A stretch of 60,378 nucleotides of DNA from Chloroflexota bacterium (GTDB lineage: Bacteria; Chloroflexota; Dehalococcoidia; Lucifugimonadales; UBA826), in NCBI GenBank assembly GCA_003228105.1, contig QGNN01000006.1:1-60378 (forward strand), in the 5' to 3' direction. The notes under the pieces were generated by a model. It was not told the DNA's origin. It did not search any database and saw only the letters and a list, made by a program, of their open reading frames with translations. Every line of letters begins with the position of its first letter. Position 1 is the stretch's first letter. Below, piece by piece: positions 27,750 to 36,850 of this stretch. The translations under genes were made by a program, and so were the position numbers.

Positions 27750-27884
27750 ATGGGACGCTCCAATTGGCATTATGAGCACCCTCCAGCTTGTACATGTGTT
27801 AAATGTGTTGAAAAAAGACAGGAAAGTGGTTCGGGTGGAATTTTCCAGATTATTAAAAGGTTAATATCCTTTAAAAAAAAATAG
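27750..27884 (+). CDS. 44-residue CxCxxC mini-protein
   Basis: A short ATG frame between trmL and the JAMM peptidase gene. The product starts MGRSNWHYEHPPACTCVKCV and continues with a Lys/Arg-rich tail ending LISFKKK. The HPPACTCVKC block looks like a small zinc or metal knuckle; similar HPPxCTCxxC segments occur in small proteins and protein tails of related bacteria, as far as I recall. A GAAGAG stretch precedes the ATG. Its TAG ends 8 bp before the peptidase start, so co-transcription is likely. Function is unknown. Confidence 0.6.
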   Translation: MGRSNWHYEHPPACTCVKCVEKRQESGSGGIFQIIKRLISFKKK

Positions 27885-27892
27885 GAGGGAAT

Positions 27893-28303
27893 TTGAAGCG
27901 GATACGGCAAAACCATATTGAAGAAATGATTAATCATGCAAAAAAACATGATCCTGATGAATGTTGTGGGATATTGGCAGGGACCGGTGAAGATATAACT
28001 CATTTATATCGGGTTAAAAACTCGACTCCAAGCCCATTTAGATATGTAATGGATCCGAAAGAACAACTAGAAGTTATGAAGAATGCTGACGATAACGGTC
28101 TTGAATTATTGTTCTTTTATCACTCGCATACCCATAGCCCAGCTTTTCCATCGGACACTGATATCAGGATGGCGGTCGAATCTGGTTGGGTTGATTTTGG
28201 ATATGCGTTGGTTTCGCTGGAAGAGAAAGATCGCCCGAAAGTTAAATTTTTTATCATTGATTCTGAAGGAACCGTTATTCCTGAAGATTGTGAAGTGGTC
28301 TAA
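27893..28303 (+). CDS. M67 family (JAMM/Mov34) metallopeptidase
   Basis: The 136-residue single-domain JAMM protein. The zinc site reads HSHTHSPAFPSDTD (HxH ... S ... D), with a likely catalytic glutamate in DECCGILAG near the N-terminus. Bacterial relatives such as Mec+ cut C-terminal ubiquitin-like sulfur carriers. No ThiS/MoaD-like carrier or ThiF gene is adjacent, so the substrate is open. The start is TTG 27893 behind a strong AGGAGGG. The frame is preceded by the 44-residue CxCxxC protein. Confidence 0.88.
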   Translation: MKRIRQNHIEEMINHAKKHDPDECCGILAGTGEDITHLYRVKNSTPSPFRYVMDPKEQLEVMKNADDNGLELLFFYHSHTHSPAFPSDTDIRMAVESGWVDFGYALVSLEEKDRPKVKFFIIDSEGTVIPEDCEVV

Positions 28304-28305
28304 TC

Positions 28306-28911
28306 TTATAGGTTGTGCTGACCTAACATCACCGGACCTTTGCTATAGGTGACAATGCCGTCTTCTATTGTCATTGACATTTTCTTTCCAGGGTTCGGAC
28401 TTCCAGGGGTTTCACCTAAGGGAAATATTTCTACCTTTGCCTTACCGGGATATATCTCGAGAGTTCCCACAGTTCCCAACCGCAATTCTTTATGTTGTGG
28501 GAATGTGATACTACCGGAATTGATTAGCAGCACCCCGTCTCTGTACTCCAGACGTTCTTGGTGAGTGTGTCCAGAAACCATGATCTGTACGGGCTCTGGA
28601 AACATTTTTTGAAGGTCCCGGATGGGCCGAAATTGCCCTTCTAAACTATGAATCATTCCGATTAACCACCCCTCTATTTCAAGAACTTGAACCTCCTTCA
28701 TTCGAGGATCAGGGATTGGGTCATTATTGCCTGTTGAACAAATCACAGGAGCGAACTGTTCGCACCAATCAAGAACCATTGGGGAAGTTAAATCTCCTCC
28801 ATGAAGAATTAAATCTACACTAGAAAGAAATTCTCCTGGAAGATCACCCAACCCATCCAAAGCCCTGACCATTCCGGGTAGATGGGTGTCTGTTATTAAT
28901 CCAATTAGCAT
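28306..28911 (-). CDS. Calcineurin-like phosphoesterase (YfcE/MJ0936 type)
   Basis: The 201-residue metallophosphoesterase has the dimetal motifs in order: DTHLPG (residues 7-12), LHGGDL, TGNNDP, and SGHTHQE, with an additional NSGSITFP typical of the YfcE/MJ0936 group. Such enzymes hydrolyse phosphodiesters, often with poorly defined natural substrates. It converges with the M67 peptidase gene (stops 2 bp apart). Confidence 0.88.
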   Translation of the reverse strand: MLIGLITDTHLPGMVRALDGLGDLPGEFLSSVDLILHGGDLTSPMVLDWCEQFAPVICSTGNNDPIPDPRMKEVQVLEIEGWLIGMIHSLEGQFRPIRDLQKMFPEPVQIMVSGHTHQERLEYRDGVLLINSGSITFPQHKELRLGTVGTLEIYPGKAKVEIFPLGETPGSPNPGKKMSMTIEDGIVTYSKGPVMLGQHNL

Positions 28912-28951
28912 CCGAAGAACTATAGTTTTGATTTACTGAGTTATCAATAGG

Positions 28952-29986
28952 TTACAAGGTGTTATATTTTTTAAGTTTATGGAACCACTTGTATCTAAAG
29001 GCAAATACAATTGTTAATAGTGCGTACTGACTCATTGAGAATATGATGGTAGGAAGCATGTCGAGATTTTGATTTGTGCTGATGAAAAGAGAGGAACTTG
29101 GTATCACTGAATCTTCCAACCCGACTATTAAATGTACCCATAAATTATTAGCAATATGGATACCAACGGCTAATTCTATTCCACCATCAATTAATGTTAT
29201 CAAACCCATAAACATACCAACCATAAAAACCGAAATGAGATATGTTCCGACACCGTATGACCATGGTTCAGGATTCATTAGGTGCAAGAAAGCGAAGAGC
29301 GATGAAGTAATAATCAAAATTAGTACACGTGACTTAAATAGCAGTGAAAACCCCTGTAATAGATATCCTCTAAAGAACGCTTCTTCCAAACTCGCCTGTA
29401 TTGGGACAAATATCAAGGCGATTAGAGTGATTAGCAATAAATCTGGGATATCATCTCGGAGTTTTAGCCCCGAGGAATCAGTTAAAAGCGTGGCTGTCAG
29501 GGGAATTACCGTGAACAAAAAAAAGATGCTCAGTGAGAACAAACTTCTTTTGTAATCGAATCGAATCCGTTCAGTCAACACCTTCAGAAGATTCTTCTTG
29601 TGTAAAACATTAAGGAAGAAATAAAAGCTTGCAGCGCCAATTACAAAGGTGGTGTGCATTAAGAGGAAATTAGGTGCTTTGGAAGCCCCTGTTATTACTA
29701 GTTCGTCAAGGCTGCAACTGTAACCAGCTACTGTTCCAATCTTCAGGATTCCACAAAATACGATTAAAGGAAGGGAGCCAACCACTTGCCAAACTAAGAT
29801 GAATATAATTGTGAAAACTATCCATATCCACCAGTTATTTTTGCCAATGGATGAGTTATCTAAAAAAGATTTTGCCTTGGGCTTTATACATTTACCACAA
29901 TTTTGGCAGTAGAAGACTATCGAAGAGGAAATCCAGTCTCCACAGTTCAGACATATTTTTGAAGTTTCTCGAATTGTTTCGCCCAT
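28952..29986 (-). CDS. CPBP intramembrane metalloprotease with N-terminal zinc ribbon
   Basis: From ATG 29984-29986 the protein is about 344 residues; a longer frame starts at 30064. The N-terminus carries CLNCGDW and CQNCGKC, a zinc-ribbon pair, followed by about eight membrane segments. The CPBP (Abi/Rce1-like) motifs are EEAFFRGYLLQG, FAFLHL and HIANNLWVHL. Members cleave membrane-bound or prenylated substrates, or process peptides. The substrate is unknown, and the zinc ribbon could mediate interaction. Confidence 0.82.
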   Translation of the reverse strand: MGETIRETSKICLNCGDWISSSIVFYCQNCGKCIKPKAKSFLDNSSIGKNNWWIWIVFTIIFILVWQVVGSLPLIVFCGILKIGTVAGYSCSLDELVITGASKAPNFLLMHTTFVIGAASFYFFLNVLHKKNLLKVLTERIRFDYKRSLFSLSIFFLFTVIPLTATLLTDSSGLKLRDDIPDLLLITLIALIFVPIQASLEEAFFRGYLLQGFSLLFKSRVLILIITSSLFAFLHLMNPEPWSYGVGTYLISVFMVGMFMGLITLIDGGIELAVGIHIANNLWVHLIVGLEDSVIPSSSLFISTNQNLDMLPTIIFSMSQYALLTIVFAFRYKWFHKLKKYNTL

Positions 29987-30117
29987 ATTATGAGGGTATC
30001 TGACAAATATATTTTGGACAATAAAACTTAATTTTTGATATGTCATTGACGGCTTAGGAGGCATGTGCTAACTTCAGTTTCATTACTAATACCACAAAAT
30101 TTTATGAGGAATAACTT

Positions 30118-31308
30118 ATGGCTCAGACGAGGGAAGCTGCAATTGTTGGAATACACGAATACCCATTAAGGGTGGCACCCGGCGTTAGCGCCTTGCAAAT
30201 TAAGGCCGCATCCGCATCGAAGGCATTAGAGGACGCTGGTATTTCATGGCAGGATGTAGACGCAGTTTATGACACTGGCTCCCACCAAAATATTGGAGGG
30301 CTTGGGATTTCGGAATATTTGGGCTTGAATCCAAGATTGATTGATAACACGAGCGTTGGTGGCACTTCATATGAATTTCAAGCTCATCATGCTGCTACTA
30401 TGATAGCTTCAGGCAAGGCTAATGTTGCCTTGTTAACATATGGGTCTACAGCTCATTCGGATCGCAGAGCAATAGGAACTGCGGGGGCAACTGGTCAAGG
30501 ATCTCCAACCCCATTTAATAACATGGAAGATCCATGGGGGATGACGTTGATATCTGGATATGGAATGGTGAAAGCGCGCCATATGCATCAATATGGAACC
30601 ACAAATGAGCAGTTCGCAGAGATTTCTGTGGCTACTAGATATCATGCCATGCGCAATCCTGAGGCTGTGAAAGCAATGACGGCTCTTGAGTTTGTAGGGG
30701 TTAACGAAATCACCACACAGGATGTTCTAGATTCAAGGATGATTGCTTGGCCGCTGCATCTTCTGGAGTGCTGCATGGTATCAGATGGTGGTGGAGCGGT
30801 TGTGATTGCTTCCAAAGAAGTTGCAAAGAATTGTAAAAAATCCCCAGTATGGATTATTGGCGGTGCCGAAGCTACGAAATATAGAGAAAATGGAGGAGAT
30901 ATCACTGTAAGTGCTGGTGCTCAATCCGGGCCCAGGGCCTTTGAAGACGCTGGAGTATCTCCAAACGAAATTGATGTTCTGATGGCATATGATTCATTTT
31001 CCATAACAGTAATGTGCCTGATTGAGGATTTAGGATTTTGCAAAAAAGGTGAAGGTGGAGATTATGTCAGCCAGGGCATACTGAAGTTTGATCAAAAAGG
31101 GGGCCCTGCTCTTAATACTGATGGAGGAGGTCTTTCCTCGAACCATCCGGGCGAAAGAGGTATTTTTCTTTTACTAGAAGCTACCAGACAAATGAGAGGG
31201 GAATCAACTTCCCAAGTGGATGGCGCCAAACTTGCTGTTGCGGTGGGGAATGGTGGTCAGTTGGGTGCCAGGCATGCAACGTCACCAACCATCCTCGCAG
31301 CAGATTAA
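30118..31308 (+). CDS. Thiolase-like protein, SCPx/lipid-transfer type
   Basis: The 396-residue thiolase-superfamily protein resembles the nonspecific lipid-transfer (SCPx/Ltp2) group. It retains DSRMIAWPLHLLECCMVSDG and the C-terminal GNGGQLGARHA. It lacks the usual paired catalytic cysteine context of biosynthetic thiolases, as is typical for Ltp2-type retro-aldolases. The downstream Zn-ribbon/OB-fold gene (20-bp gap) matches the Ltp2 plus DUF35 arrangement that cleaves acyl-CoA side chains. Substrate is unknown. A second such pair is at 58536-60152. Confidence 0.85.
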   Translation: MAQTREAAIVGIHEYPLRVAPGVSALQIKAASASKALEDAGISWQDVDAVYDTGSHQNIGGLGISEYLGLNPRLIDNTSVGGTSYEFQAHHAATMIASGKANVALLTYGSTAHSDRRAIGTAGATGQGSPTPFNNMEDPWGMTLISGYGMVKARHMHQYGTTNEQFAEISVATRYHAMRNPEAVKAMTALEFVGVNEITTQDVLDSRMIAWPLHLLECCMVSDGGGAVVIASKEVAKNCKKSPVWIIGGAEATKYRENGGDITVSAGAQSGPRAFEDAGVSPNEIDVLMAYDSFSITVMCLIEDLGFCKKGEGGDYVSQGILKFDQKGGPALNTDGGGLSSNHPGERGIFLLLEATRQMRGESTSQVDGAKLAVAVGNGGQLGARHATSPTILAAD

Positions 31309-31328
31309 TAAATTAGGAGAGTTATAAA

Positions 31329-31751
31329 ATGACTTTGAGACCTCAACCTAGATTTCCAGAACCTGATACTGAGCCATTTTGGGAAGCGACTAAAGAAAGA
31401 AACCTTGTTTACCAAACATGTGACAATCCGGATTGCACCGACAAATTGATTTTTTACCCTAGAGCCCACTGTAATAGCTGCGGTGGTTTAAAAACCACTT
31501 GGAATACCTCAAAAGGCGAAGGTGTTGTCTACACATACAGTGTTGTGATGCAGAGTAGGCATCCAGCTTTCAAAGATTTAGGCCCGTATGCTGTGGCTTA
31601 TGTAGATCTAGATGAAGGCTTTAGAATGATGACCAATGTCATAAATGTTGATAACCCAATTGATGATATCCAGATCGGTATGAAGGTTAAATTAGTTTGG
31701 CAGGAGCAAGGTGAAGGGGAGATTGCACTTCCAATGTTTGAACCTGCTTAA
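31329..31751 (+). CDS. Zn-ribbon/OB-fold (DUF35) partner protein
   Basis: The 140-residue protein has an N-terminal rubredoxin-like zinc ribbon (CDNPDCTDKLIFYPRAHCNSC) and an OB-fold part with GEGVVYTYSVVMQSRHPAF. DUF35 proteins pair with thiolase-like enzymes to form acyl-CoA-binding heteromers, as in steroid side-chain degradation. The tight linkage to the thiolase-like gene upstream supports the same role here. Confidence 0.88.
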   Translation: MTLRPQPRFPEPDTEPFWEATKERNLVYQTCDNPDCTDKLIFYPRAHCNSCGGLKTTWNTSKGEGVVYTYSVVMQSRHPAFKDLGPYAVAYVDLDEGFRMMTNVINVDNPIDDIQIGMKVKLVWQEQGEGEIALPMFEPA

Positions 31752-31841
31752 ATTTCAGATGCCTTTAAAAATATCTAATCAAAAATTCATATCGGCTTTT
31801 TTGAAGTATTAGTATAAGCGGATTGGAGAGATAGGGGATTC

Positions 31842-33251
31842 ATGCAGCATCACCCGGTGCCACTTCAAGCAACTCTGGATTCCTTACCTCCACTATGGCC
31901 TCAGGATTTGTTGCCGCAAATAAGATCAATTTTGGCTGGAACTCCATCCATGGTCTTTGTTTTGGATGATGATCCGACAGGAGCCCAAACTGTCGTCAAT
32001 GCCTCTTTTTTGACTGAATGGTCGCTTGATGTGCTGCTTTCTGAGTATCATCAACCTGAGAAGGTAACCTTTCTGCTGACCAATACTAGGGCAAAAACGG
32101 AAGCGGAGGCGGTGGAGATAAATACTAAACTCGGTAAAGAATTCGTCCAATTAAAAAATTATTTAAAGATACCCATCTCGATAATATCTAGGTCAGATTC
32201 CACTCTCCGTGGACACTTCCCTGCAGAATTGGACGCTTTGGCTGAGGGAATGGGTAACTCCCATGATGGGATTGTCTTCATCCCCTTTTTTATTCAAGGA
32301 GGACGTTACACGATTGACGATGTTCAATACGTTGCAGATGAAGGCATGTTGATACCAGTAGGACAAACACCCTTTGCCAGAGATTCTGTCTTTGGCTACC
32401 AATCATCAAACTTACGTGACTGGATAGAAGAAAAAACTCTTGGAAAAGTTCTGGCTAAAGATGTATTAAGCGTTTCGATAGACGATATCAGAATTGGTGG
32501 CCCAGAGGTGGTGGCAAAAAAACTGCAAGATATGCAATCTGACAATATATGCATAGTTAATGCAGCCGATATGAGAGATTTGGATGTGGTGGCTCTGGCA
32601 ATGTTGACTTTGCAAAATAATTACAAAAAAAATTATTTAATACGATCTTCTGCTTCGTTTGTTAGATCCTGGCTTGGGCAAGAGGAACGATCTATCCTCA
32701 CTAAAAAAGAAATGGGATACACGAGAGAAGGGGGGGCACTCATTCTCGTTGGTTCTCATGTGCCGGGAAGCACTTCTCAGCTAGAGAGCCTTCTAAATCT
32801 ACCGGATGTGTACGGTTTGGAGCTAGATGTACATAAAGTCCTGCAATATGACAAAGAGCAAATAATTTTGATAATTGAGCAAACCAACAAACTTTTGGCA
32901 GAATCCAAGGATATTGTCATTTATACGAGCCGAGAAGTCATAACTGGTTCGTCTCCTGATGAATACTTGAAAATAGGGACTACTATTACCGATGCCATAA
33001 CAGAAATCGTTTCTGGTATCACAATCACCCCAAGGTACCTTATATCTAAAGGGGGGATGACTTCCTCAAACATCATTGTTAATGGCTTGAAAATAAAAAG
33101 AGCAACTGTTCCTGGGCAAATTTTTTCTGGAGTTTTGGTATTGCAATTGGGCTTGGAATCCCAATATCCAGGATCTAAATTAATCCTTTGGCCTGGCAAT
33201 GTAGGCGGGCCTACAGCTATTTCAGATGTGGTCATGAGGATGAGGAATTAG
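31842..33251 (+). CDS. Four-carbon acid sugar kinase family protein (OtnK/DUF1537-like)
   Basis: The 469-residue protein has the N-terminal DDDPTGAQTVVNASFLTEW segment of the four-carbon acid sugar kinase family, which phosphorylates erythronate, threonate and related acids, plus SRSDSTLRGHFPAELDAL. The C-terminal nucleotide-binding domain shows KGGMTSSNI and WPGNVGGPTAISDVV. In known pathways the product goes to a dehydrogenase and a class II aldolase. A decayed class II aldolase gene begins 9 bp downstream, so the pathway may be broken here. Confidence 0.85.
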   Translation: MQHHPVPLQATLDSLPPLWPQDLLPQIRSILAGTPSMVFVLDDDPTGAQTVVNASFLTEWSLDVLLSEYHQPEKVTFLLTNTRAKTEAEAVEINTKLGKEFVQLKNYLKIPISIISRSDSTLRGHFPAELDALAEGMGNSHDGIVFIPFFIQGGRYTIDDVQYVADEGMLIPVGQTPFARDSVFGYQSSNLRDWIEEKTLGKVLAKDVLSVSIDDIRIGGPEVVAKKLQDMQSDNICIVNAADMRDLDVVALAMLTLQNNYKKNYLIRSSASFVRSWLGQEERSILTKKEMGYTREGGALILVGSHVPGSTSQLESLLNLPDVYGLELDVHKVLQYDKEQIILIIEQTNKLLAESKDIVIYTSREVITGSSPDEYLKIGTTITDAITEIVSGITITPRYLISKGGMTSSNIIVNGLKIKRATVPGQIFSGVLVLQLGLESQYPGSKLILWPGNVGGPTAISDVVMRMRN

Positions 33252-33259
33252 AATATCAA

Positions 33260-33972
33260 ATGTTTGCACCTTTTTTCGGTATTTTAAAATGGGCCGATTC
33301 ATAAAATGTCGCCACCGGAGCCCTTAATGGTTACAATTTTGAGGGAGTAAAAGCTGTTATAGAAGGTGCCGAAGGAAAAGGGACCCAATAATTATTCAGA
33401 TGCATCCAGCATCGCTTCAACGGGGAAGTAAGCCTCTAATTGCTATGCCATTGGAAGCAGCCAACTTATCCACGGTGCCAGTTTCTATTCACCTTGATCA
33501 TGTGGATAGTTTGGAAGTTGTTAACGAGGGTATAGATCTCGGTCTTTAGTCTTTCATGCCTGACGGATCAATATATAACTATCGGGCAAACGTGGGATCT
33601 ACCCAATTGCGTGCTCAAACAATTAAGAATAATAAAGGCTTTGTCGAAGGAGAATTAGGCCGATTTTCAGGTTCGGAGGATGATATAACTATCGAAGATC
33701 ACAAGGCACTTTTGACAGATCCGTTGCAAGTGGTCGATTTTGTGTCCAGCACTACGATTGATGCCCTTGCGACCTGTGTTGGTAATGTGCACGGGGAATA
33801 CCTCTCAGAACCCAAATTGGATTTTCAACTTTTGTATAGAATACGTGAAGCTACCGAGATACCCCTTGTAACACATGGTGCTTCAGGCCTATCAAATGAA
33901 ATGATTTCAGAATGTATACATGCCGGAATACCAAAATTTAATGTTAATATTGAGTTAAGTCAGGCATTCTTT
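33260..33972 (+). pseudogene. Decayed class II (fructose-bisphosphate-type) aldolase
   Basis: From ATG 33260 the frame reads MFAPFFGILKWADS, hits TAA at 33302-33304 where a tyrosine codon is expected, and continues NVATGALNGYNFEGVKAVIEG. Adding one C to the CCC at 33384-33386 restores the join to PIIIQMHPASL. A TAG lies at 33547-33549 between DLGL and SFMPDGS. The remainder is recognisable (VEGELGRFSGSEDDI, NVHGEYL, THGASGL, KFNVNIELSQAF). It then ends at a junction with a GMC-oxidoreductase remnant on the opposite strand. Three lesions plus a truncated end make this a relic. Confidence 0.88.
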
Positions 33973-34328
33973 AAAACTCCACCTGTCATTGCCCCATTCA
34001 ACCCATCTTTCAAAATCCTCTGGTAGCGGGCGTAGAAAAACTTGGCCATTTATGGCACTGGTGCTTCCTGTTACTTTTCCGCGAGAAACAGGCATGTTTG
34101 CTGATAGTGTGGAAGCTCTACCTGTAAATTGCCAATCGTGAATTCCGTCGATAACTATGTCTGGCCCAGTTCCCCATCCATATTTCAAATCAAAAGGTAA
34201 GGTTTCGCAATCTGGATAATCTGGACCAGCTTCCAATAAAAGAACTGAACAATTTGGGTTCTCTGATAAACGAGATGCCAGAATGGCCCGGCGGAGCCTG
34301 CGCCTATAACAATTTTGTCGTATTTCAA
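33962..34328 (-). pseudogene. 5' remnant of a GMC (choline-dehydrogenase-like) oxidoreductase
   Basis: On the minus strand a TTG at 34328 begins KYDKIVIGAGSAG, the FAD-binding start of GMC oxidoreductases. Restoring one G in the run at 34287-34289 carries it into AILASRLSENPNCSVLLLEA and then GPDYPDCETLPFDLKYGWGT. It continues through VSRGKVTGSTSAINGQVFLR, where the family usually has RGKxLGGSSxxNG, to WGNDRWSFKECL, where homology ends. Only about 120 of more than 500 residues remain; the rest of the gene is missing. Confidence 0.85.
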
Positions 34329-34338
34329 TTTGATCGCC

Positions 34339-34752
34339 TCATCGATTATAAAAAGAAGAAGCTATCGCAAAAAGACCTGACGGAATATAAAACGTTCCAA
34401 CGGATGAAATACTTAGGAGGATAAAAACTACAAAAATAACTGACATGGCCCATGAGTAGGATTTCCATCTAAGAATCAAGGTTTTGGGGTCGTTGCTGGC
34501 AGCCTTGGCCATTATTGAAGAAAAAATGCATACCCCAGATAAAACCCAAGGTAATATTATGACGAAAAGGCCTTGTGGGCCCAACGCTTCAAATATAGTT
34601 TTATTAGTCTGGAATTGTTGGGTGAAATTGCCAGAATCTGTTATTTGCTCGAATTCGCTGATTACTGGAAAAAAGAGCAATAATAGGCCCGCTAACATGG
34701 CTGTAATGTGTGAAAGCCCGGCGAGGATTGTTGATTTATGTAGTAGGGTCAT
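34339..34752 (-). CDS. Small four-helix membrane protein of unknown function
   Basis: The 137-residue protein has four hydrophobic segments (about residues 8-30, 60-82, 98-118, 120-134). The loop FEQITDSGNFTQQFQTNKTIFE faces one side. No family was recognised. It overlaps the sirtuin gene end by 17 bp on the same strand, so it is probably translated from the same transcript. Confidence 0.6.
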   Translation of the reverse strand: MTLLHKSTILAGLSHITAMLAGLLLLFFPVISEFEQITDSGNFTQQFQTNKTIFEALGPQGLFVIILPWVLSGVCIFSSIMAKAASNDPKTLILRWKSYSWAMSVIFVVFILLSISSVGTFYIPSGLFAIASSFYNR

Positions 34753-35560
34753 TGCCAGTAATTCCCTTTATTTCAGCTACTAATTTTGGTAAAGAATCTT
34801 CTGTGGGACCTTTTATAGACTCGGTAGCCACTTCAGATATTGGAGTCTCCTCAGGGTTAATTTCTATTATCTTTCCACCGGATGATAAAACTTCCCTTGG
34901 GAAACCAGCGGCTGGGTACACTGTTGCTGAAGTCCCGATGACCAAAATACAGTCGGACAATCTAGTTTCAGCGACACAAGTATTTAAGGTCGAAAGTGGT
35001 ATGGGTTCACCAAACATCACAGTATCTGGCTTCACGATGCCAAAACATGTATTACATTTGGGAGGTAGGTTTTGTTGCCAACCCAATGTTATTTGATCAA
35101 ACTCATCTCGATGCCATTTCATATCACAACTGATACACCGTAATTTGGTTCTATTCCCGTGTATTTCAGTTAAATGATTGGACCCCGCAATGTAATGTAA
35201 GTTGTCTATATTTTGAGTAATTTGGTGTTTTAAAACACCAATCTTTTCAAGATCTACCATCGCTAAATGCCCCGGGTTTGGTTTTGCTTTTTCAATGGCC
35301 TCTCGAAATTTTGTTCTTTCAGGATCTATTTGGGCATTTAGGTTTTGATTCCACCATTTTTTAGGATCGGCAAGAAATTTTTCGTACCTGTTGTTGGATG
35401 GTTCACCTAATTTTGTCCATAATCCGGCAGTATCTCTAAAGGTTGGTATTCCACTTCCAACCGATAATCCGGCGCCAATCAAGGCTATAGGATACTGAGA
35501 TTGAACTATTATTTTGGCAGCAGCTGATATTGGGTTTTGTTTTTTAACTGCCATTGTCAT
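34736..35560 (-). CDS. Sir2-family NAD-dependent protein deacylase
   Basis: The 274-residue sirtuin. NAD-binding motifs are GAGLSVGSGIPTFRD and TQNIDNLHYIAGSN, and the catalytic histidine is in EIHGNRTKLRC. The zinc site is CISC ... CNTC, followed by the KPDTVMFGEPIP strand. The substrates are probably acylated lysines, possibly on acyl-CoA synthetases. Deacetylase, desuccinylase or lipoamidase activity cannot be distinguished from sequence alone. It is followed by a small membrane-protein gene, and an adjacent recF lies upstream. Confidence 0.9.
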   Translation of the reverse strand: MTMAVKKQNPISAAAKIIVQSQYPIALIGAGLSVGSGIPTFRDTAGLWTKLGEPSNNRYEKFLADPKKWWNQNLNAQIDPERTKFREAIEKAKPNPGHLAMVDLEKIGVLKHQITQNIDNLHYIAGSNHLTEIHGNRTKLRCISCDMKWHRDEFDQITLGWQQNLPPKCNTCFGIVKPDTVMFGEPIPLSTLNTCVAETRLSDCILVIGTSATVYPAAGFPREVLSSGGKIIEINPEETPISEVATESIKGPTEDSLPKLVAEIKGITGNDPTT

Positions 35561-35566
35561 TTAATT

Positions 35567-36738
35567 CTAAATTGTTTTTACGGAACCGTTTATCACTTCC
35601 AACCTATTGGAGCTGTTTGTAAATGAGTCTGGAATGTTGCTTGGCTCAGCAGTAGTTATAATGACTTGATCGTGGTTCTTCAAGTGCTCTACCAACTGTT
35701 CTCTGCGAGTTTGATCTAATTCGGACATTACATCGTCTAGCAATAACACAGGTTTTGTACTTCTATGGGTATATAAAAATTCCGATTCAGCCATTTTTAA
35801 AGCTAAAATAGCCGTTCTTGACTGACCCCTAGAGGCGTATTTCGAGGCTTCCATATTATCGACTTCAAAAATCAAATCGTCTCTATGGGGACCAATGCTT
35901 GTAGACCCTTGGGCTATATCTCTTCTTCTTGACTGTTCTAGACTCTTCATGAAATTTTCTAAATCTATGTTTTCAGAGAAATCATATGTCCTCGCATAAC
36001 GAATGTTCATTTTTTCATAGCTACCGCCCAGCAGTTTATGAAAAGGAAGAGATGTACCTTCTAAGATTTCCACGGCTTCTTGTCGTTTTCTTGTGAGGAT
36101 TACGGCATTTTTTGCTAATTGTTGATCCCAAAACGTTAGTTCATTTGCGGAAGAGGAACCGTCCCGTATTGATCTCAAAAGATGGTTTCTCTGGGTATTG
36201 CTTTTTGATATTGTTGTATTGATAGAAGATATTCCTTGTCGACTTGAGAAAGTAGTATGTCAAGGTATCTACGTCTGACCGAAGGGCTGCCATATATCAG
36301 GTCTAGATCACCTACGCTAAATAAAACCGCGTTAACGATGCCTACCAGCTCGGATGACTTTTTGGGAGAACCGTTGATTCGTATAAATTTTTGTGCAACA
36401 AATCCATGAATATTCTGGGATGATTGGCACCTATAATGAATCTCTAAGTTTTCTGATCCCTGGGTGTGTTCAGCAACACATCCAATTTTAGAGTAGCTCA
36501 ATTCTTGTTGTTTGAGTTGCTGAACAGAGAATTTGTTGATTAATTCTCTATCGGTCGTTACTTTTGGTGACTTGGCAATGGCCATCATATAGATTGCCTC
36601 TAGCAGATTGCTTTTGCCATGTCCATTTGCTCCTTGAATTACTGTCGTACCGAGAGGTAGCGCCAGTTCCAAATTGTCGTAATTTCGAAAATTAAGAAGA
36701 CTTAAATGGGAGATGCGTATGAGAATTCTCCAAAGCAA
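35567..36738 (-). pseudogene. recF: recF with a single-base frameshift
   Basis: RecF, an SMC-like ATPase of the RecFOR gap-repair pathway. The first part (36738-36175) carries Walker A GANGHGKSNLLEAIY and RRYLDILLSQVDKEYL. Frame is lost after QKAIP at the GGG of 36193-36195 (CCC on the coding strand). One extra C would give IPQRNHLLRSIRDG and continue uninterrupted to the stop at 35567, including LLLDDVMSELDQTRREQL. Both halves are otherwise well conserved and no other lesion is seen, so this may be a sequencing error or a very recent mutation. The start (TTG 36738) is uncertain. Confidence 0.85.
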
Positions 36739-36850
36739 GTGCAGTGTGTCGTAATCAACCGTTATTGAAAGGATTTTAGCATGTTAGTTATATTATGTGA
36801 GCTATATAGTAATTCTGAAAAATCTACGAATTGTTAGGAGATTAGTACTG

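Noticed and set aside
27655-27864. A 69-codon plus-strand frame overlapping the end of trmL
   Set aside because: It reads a different frame from the more convincing 44-codon CxCxxC frame and shows no motif.
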